A stretch of 64,000 nt of DNA. It comes from Burkholderiales bacterium. GTDB taxonomy: Bacteria; Pseudomonadota; Gammaproteobacteria; Burkholderiales; SG8-41. Every line of letters starts with the position of its first letter. Positions within the stretch are counted from its first letter, which is position 1. Below the pieces are notes generated by a model, which was not told the origin of the DNA, searched no databases, and worked only from the letters and a program-made list of their open reading frames with translations. A program made the position numbers and the translations under genes. Location: contig JAUXYA010000005.1 in the NCBI GenBank assembly GCA_030684405.1, positions 62,001 to 126,000 of the forward strand, given 5' to 3'. Below, piece after piece: positions 60,647-64,000 of this stretch.

Positions 60647-61582
60647 ATGCAAATCCTGCGCAGCGTTCCGGACGCTGCCTCCAGCCCCGTCGCGCTGACC
60701 ATCGGCAATTTCGACGGGGTTCATCTCGGTCATCAGGCCATGCTCGCGAAGCTGCGCGCGGCCGCGTTGGCGCACGGGCTGCCGGCCTGCGTGATGACCT
60801 TCGAGCCGCATCCGCGCGAGTTTTTTGCGCCGGACCAGGCTCCCGTGCGGTTGACGTCGATGCGCGAGAAGCTGGAGCTGCTGCGCAGCCACGGCGTGGC
60901 GCGCACCCATGTGCTGCGTTTCAATTTTGCGCTGGCGCAGGTGACGGCGGCGGACTTCATCGAGCGCATCCTCGTGCGCGGGCTCGGCGTGCGCTGGCTG
61001 CAGGTTGGCGACGATTTCCGTTTTGGCGCGCGCCGCGCCGGCGATCTTGCGATGCTGCGTGCGCAGGCCGCGCAGCACGGTTATGAGGTCGAGGGCATGG
61101 CCACTGTGGAGCTCGATGGCGCGCGGGTGTCGAGCACGGCGGTGCGCGATGCGCTGTCTGCGGGCGATGTCGGGAAGGCGGCCAGACTGCTCGGTCGCCC
61201 ATACAGCATCAGCGGCCGGGTGATTGGTGGTGACCGCCTGGGCAGAGAACTCGGATTTCCGACGGCGAATGTGCAGATGAAACACAACCGGCCGCCGCTG
61301 ACCGGAATTTTTGCGGTGGAACTGAGGCGTCGTGACGGCCGGCCCTTGCAGGGCGTAGCCAGCCTCGGTGTACGGCCGACGGTGAAGGCGAGTGGTGCTG
61401 CGCCGGTGCTGGAGGTGTTTATATTTGATTTTAAAGAGGATATTTACGGGGAGTTGGTGTGCGTTGATTTCCTGCACAAGTTCCGCGACGAGGCGAAGTA
61501 TGTCGACCTCGAAACCCTGAAGACGCAGATTGCGCGCGATGTATCCGATACCCGTGCCTATTTTGCGAAGCGTGCGGCGTGA
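60647..61582 (+). CDS. ribF: Bifunctional riboflavin kinase / FAD synthetase
   Basis: A 311-residue enzyme converting riboflavin to FMN and FAD. The N-terminal nucleotidyltransferase has LTIGNFDGVHLGHQAMLAKL, shortened to IGNFDGVHLGHQA, and VGDDFRFGARRAGD. The riboflavin kinase domain has GRVIGGDRLGRELGFPTANV, shown as GDRLGRELGFPTAN. VFIFDFKEDIYGE is the C-terminal landmark. I chose the ATG at 60647. It precedes ileS by 42 bp, a classic arrangement (ribF-ileS). Confidence 0.97.
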   Translation: MQILRSVPDAASSPVALTIGNFDGVHLGHQAMLAKLRAAALAHGLPACVMTFEPHPREFFAPDQAPVRLTSMREKLELLRSHGVARTHVLRFNFALAQVTAADFIERILVRGLGVRWLQVGDDFRFGARRAGDLAMLRAQAAQHGYEVEGMATVELDGARVSSTAVRDALSAGDVGKAARLLGRPYSISGRVIGGDRLGRELGFPTANVQMKHNRPPLTGIFAVELRRRDGRPLQGVASLGVRPTVKASGAAPVLEVFIFDFKEDIYGELVCVDFLHKFRDEAKYVDLETLKTQIARDVSDTRAYFAKRAA

Positions 61583-61624
61583 AATCGCGGCGCGTGCAAG
61601 TGATGATTATCCAAAAAAGCTGAC

Positions 61625-64000
61625 ATGGCCGATTACAAGAACACCCTGAACCTGCCGGACACGCCGTTCCCGATGCGCGGCGACCTGGCGAAACGCGAAC
61701 CGAAAATGCTTGCCGAGTGGCAGGAGCGCCGCTTTTACCAGCGCATCCGCGAAGCGGCCAAGGGGCGTCCGCGTTTTGTGCTGCACGACGGCCCGCCGTA
61801 TGCCAACGGCGATATCCATATCGGCCACGCGGTGAACAAGATCCTCAAGGACATCATCGTCAAATCGAAATCGCTGTCGGGTTTCGATGCGCCCTACGTG
61901 CCCGGCTGGGACTGCCACGGCATGCCGATCGAGGTGCAGATCGAAAAGTTGCATGGCAAGCACCTGCCTGCGGGTGAAACCCAGCGCCTGTGCCGCGCCT
62001 ATGCGGCGGAGCAGGTTGAGCGCCAGAAACAGGATTTCCAGCGTCTCGGCGTGCTCGGCGACTGGGACAACCCGTACCTGACGATGGCCTTCCGTAGCGA
62101 GGCCGATGAGATCCGCGCGCTGGGCAAGCTGCTGGAGAATGGCTATGTCTATCGCGGATTGAAACCGGTGAACTGGTGTTTCGATTGCGGTTCGGCGCTG
62201 GCTGAGGCGGAAGTTGAGTACGAAGACCGCAAGGACCCTGCAGTCGACGTCGGCTTCCCCTTCGCGGAGCCGGAGAAGGTGGCGCAAGCCTTCGGCCTTT
62301 CGTCCTTGCCGGACAAGCCGGGTTTTGCGGTGATCTGGACCACGACGCCGTGGACGTTGCCGGCGAACCAGGCGCTGAACGTGCACCCTGAAGTTGAGTA
62401 TCTGCTTCTTGATACTGACAAAGGGTTGCTGATTCTTGCTGCAGAGATTGCGCGAAAAATCAGTGCGACTTCGACATCTTTTCCGGGAACTGATGCGGAG
62501 CTGAGAGATGCTTCTATGCCCGATATTCTTCGCAAGTACGGAATTGTCAGCTATAGGGAGCTCGCATCCTGCAAGGGCGCTGCCCTCGAATTGATCAAGT
62601 TCAAGCATCCTTTCTACGATCGCTTGTCGCCGGTCTACCTGGCAGATTACGTCACGCTCGACACTGGCACAGGTATCGTGCATGCAGCGCCGGCCTATGG
62701 CGTCGAGGACTTTCACTCCTGTCGCAAGTACGGCCTTAAGGATGACGAGATCCTGACCCCGGTGCTGGGCGACGGCAAATACGCGTCGACGCTGCCGCTG
62801 TTCGGTGGCCAGATGATCTGGAAAGCCAATCCGCAGATCGTGGCGCTCATGCAGGAACTTGGAGTGCTTTTCGCGCACAAGTCGGACTTGCACAGCTATA
62901 TGCACTGCTGGCGCCACAAGACGCCGATCATCCTGCGCGCGACCACGCAGTGGTTCGCCGGCATGGAGGATGTGCCGGGTTACAACGGTGTGAAGCCGCA
63001 GGAGACGCTGCGCGCGACGGCCCTGCGCGCGGTCGACGCCACACAGTTTTTCCCGACCTGGGGCAAGGCACGGTTGCACGCGATGATCGCCAACCGGCCG
63101 GACTGGACGCTGTCGCGCCAGCGCCAGTGGGGCGTGCCGATGCCTTTCTTCGTGCACAAGGAAACAGGCGCGCTGCATCCGCGCACGCCGGAACTGCTGG
63201 AGCAGGTGGCCCAGCACGTCGAACGTGAAGGCATCGAGGCCTGGCAGACGCTGGACGCTGACGAACTGCTCGGCAAGGACGCCGGACAATACGAAAAGAT
63301 CCGCGACACGCTCGACGTCTGGTTTGATTCGGGCACCACGCACATGACAGTGCTGCGCGGTTCGCACGCGGCGGAAGGCTCGTTTCCGGCGGACCTGTAC
63401 CTGGAAGGTTCAGACCAGCACCGCGGCTGGTTTCATTCCTCGCTGCTGACCGGCTGCATGATCGACGGCCGCGCGCCCTATGAGGCGCTGCTGACCCACG
63501 GCTTTGTCGTCGACGGCGAAGGCAAGAAGATGAGCAAGTCGAAGGGCAACGTGATTGTGCCCCAGCAGGTGATGGGAGAACTTGGCGCAGACATCCTGCG
63601 CCTGTGGGTGGCGAGCACGGATTACTCCGGCGAGCTGTCGATTTCGAAGGAAATCCTCAAGCGCGTTGTCGAGTCCTACCGCCGCATCCGCAACACGCTG
63701 CGTTTTCTGCTGGCCAACATCGCCGATTTCGATCCCGCCAAACACGCGCTGCCGGTGGAGCAGTGGCTGGAGATCGACCGTTATGCGCTGGAGCTCGCGC
63801 GGGCGCGCCAGGGGAAGGTGCGTGAGGGTTATGAACGGTACCAGTTTCACACGGTGATCCAGGAACTGACGGGGTTCTGCTCCGAGGATCTCGGCGCGTT
63901 TTACCTGGATATCCTGAAGGACCGGCTGTACACGACCGGCGCGGATTCACGGCCGCGAAGGGCGGCCCAGAATGCCCTGTGGCACATCACTCACTCACTG
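61625..64000 (+). CDS. ileS: Isoleucine-tRNA ligase (5' part, truncated by window end)
   Basis: The visible part is 792 codons without a stop. The HIGH motif is in [17 protein letters not shown], and the KMSKS loop in [10 protein letters not shown], both intact. The CP1 editing region has [17 protein letters not shown] (as [17 protein letters not shown]). It starts at an ATG 42 bp past ribF. A stretch around 62395-62600 is richer in A+T than the rest and its protein is longer than usual in the editing domain. Confidence 0.97.
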   Translation, partial: MADYKNTLNLPDTPFPMRGDLAKREPKMLAEWQERRFYQRIREAAKGRPRFVLHDGPPYANGDIHIGHAVNKILKDIIVKSKSLSGFDAPYVPGWDCHGMPIEVQIEKLHGKHLPAGETQRLCRAYAAEQVERQKQDFQRLGVLGDWDNPYLTMAFRSEADEIRALGKLLENGYVYRGLKPVNWCFDCGSALAEAEVEYEDRKDPAVDVGFPFAEPEKVAQAFGLSSLPDKPGFAVIWTTTPWTLPANQALNVHPEVEYLLLDTDKGLLILAAEIARKISATSTSFPGTDAELRDASMPDILRKYGIVSYRELASCKGAALELIKFKHPFYDRLSPVYLADYVTLDTGTGIVHAAPAYGVEDFHSCRKYGLKDDEILTPVLGDGKYASTLPLFGGQMIWKANPQIVALMQELGVLFAHKSDLHSYMHCWRHKTPIILRATTQWFAGMEDVPGYNGVKPQETLRATALRAVDATQFFPTWGKARLHAMIANRPDWTLSRQRQWGVPMPFFVHKETGALHPRTPELLEQVAQHVEREGIEAWQTLDADELLGKDAGQYEKIRDTLDVWFDSGTTHMTVLRGSHAAEGSFPADLYLEGSDQHRGWFHSSLLTGCMIDGRAPYEALLTHGFVVDGEGKKMSKSKGNVIVPQQVMGELGADILRLWVASTDYSGELSISKEILKRVVESYRRIRNTLRFLLANIADFDPAKHALPVEQWLEIDRYALELARARQGKVREGYERYQFHTVIQELTGFCSEDLGAFYLDILKDRLYTTGADSRPRRAAQNALWHITHSL

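Noticed and set aside
61607-63367. 586-codon minus-strand frame
   Set aside because: Antisense to ileS.

Overview
The window is about 63% G+C and tightly packed. It reads as a betaproteobacterium, most likely a Burkholderiales or Nitrosomonadales relative. Supporting signs are a Bug/TctC-type tricarboxylate binding protein, a betaproteobacterial proteasome homologue, cysI followed by a DUF934 gene, a DUF3579 gene beside the arg genes, and the rluE-nudJ-mnmA block. This placement is inference from gene content; no rRNA or tRNA gene was found.
The main result is a selenium theme spread across the window. On the minus strand near the left end lie selA and selB (1.1-4.7 kb), the selenocysteine-insertion machinery, followed by a thioredoxin-reductase-like gene. 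Three genes elsewhere are cut by an in-frame UGA exactly where the family has a redox cysteine. Each UGA is followed at 18-22 nt by a hairpin that fits a bacterial SECIS. They are a glutaredoxin-DinB fusion with a UxxC site (7436-8206, minus), an AhpD-like protein with CxxU (32837-33451, plus) and a GrdB/PrdB-like protein with UxxC (33479-34690, plus). The last two form one operon with a DUF302 protein and a TetR regulator. A phnCDE-type ABC transporter at 52.9-56.3 kb resembles the putative selenate importer family. It is divergent from the siroheme sulfite-reductase operon (cysI-DUF934-cobA), with a CysB-like regulator between them. selD and selC are not in the window.
Layout by region. 0-5 kb: selenocysteine genes. 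5-7.3 kb: a solute-binding protein and an amidase. 7.4-10.6 kb: the Sec-glutaredoxin, a GST, mnmA and nudJ. 10.6-15.2 kb: two tiny exported proteins, rluE, malate synthase and an unrecognised 458-residue protein. 15.5-18.7 kb: a cold-shock protein, clpS and clpA. 18.8-23 kb: sulfide dehydrogenase fccAB, a DUF2784 protein, a sulfurtransferase and a Rieske oxygenase. 23-31.6 kb: a minus-strand cluster of the predicted arsenosugar type (DUF3047, two glycosyltransferases, DUF547, a TVP38-flavoprotein fusion, a metallophosphatase, a sodium symporter and ArsS). 31.7-34.7 kb: the selenoprotein operon. 34.8-39.8 kb: xseB, ispA, dxs, folE and ribBA. 39.8-41.3 kb: an A+T-richer islet with a UDG-like protein and a toxin-antitoxin pair. 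41.4-46.6 kb: a protease, an amidotransferase, chrA, a rhodanese, yajQ, the proteasome homologue and ppnP. 46.8-50.9 kb: argG, argF, argD and DUF3579. 51-52.9 kb: rpsT and murJ. 52.9-60.6 kb: the ABC transporter and sulfite reduction. 60.6-64 kb: ribF and the start of ileS.
Working picture (inference): an aerobic or facultative heterotroph with some sulfur oxidation. It imports selenium oxyanions, shares the sulfite-reduction neighbourhood with that import, and spends the selenium on thiol-redox enzymes. The selenoprotein families are individually known; the new points are the glutaredoxin-DinB selenoprotein architecture and the tight co-location of the selenium genes.
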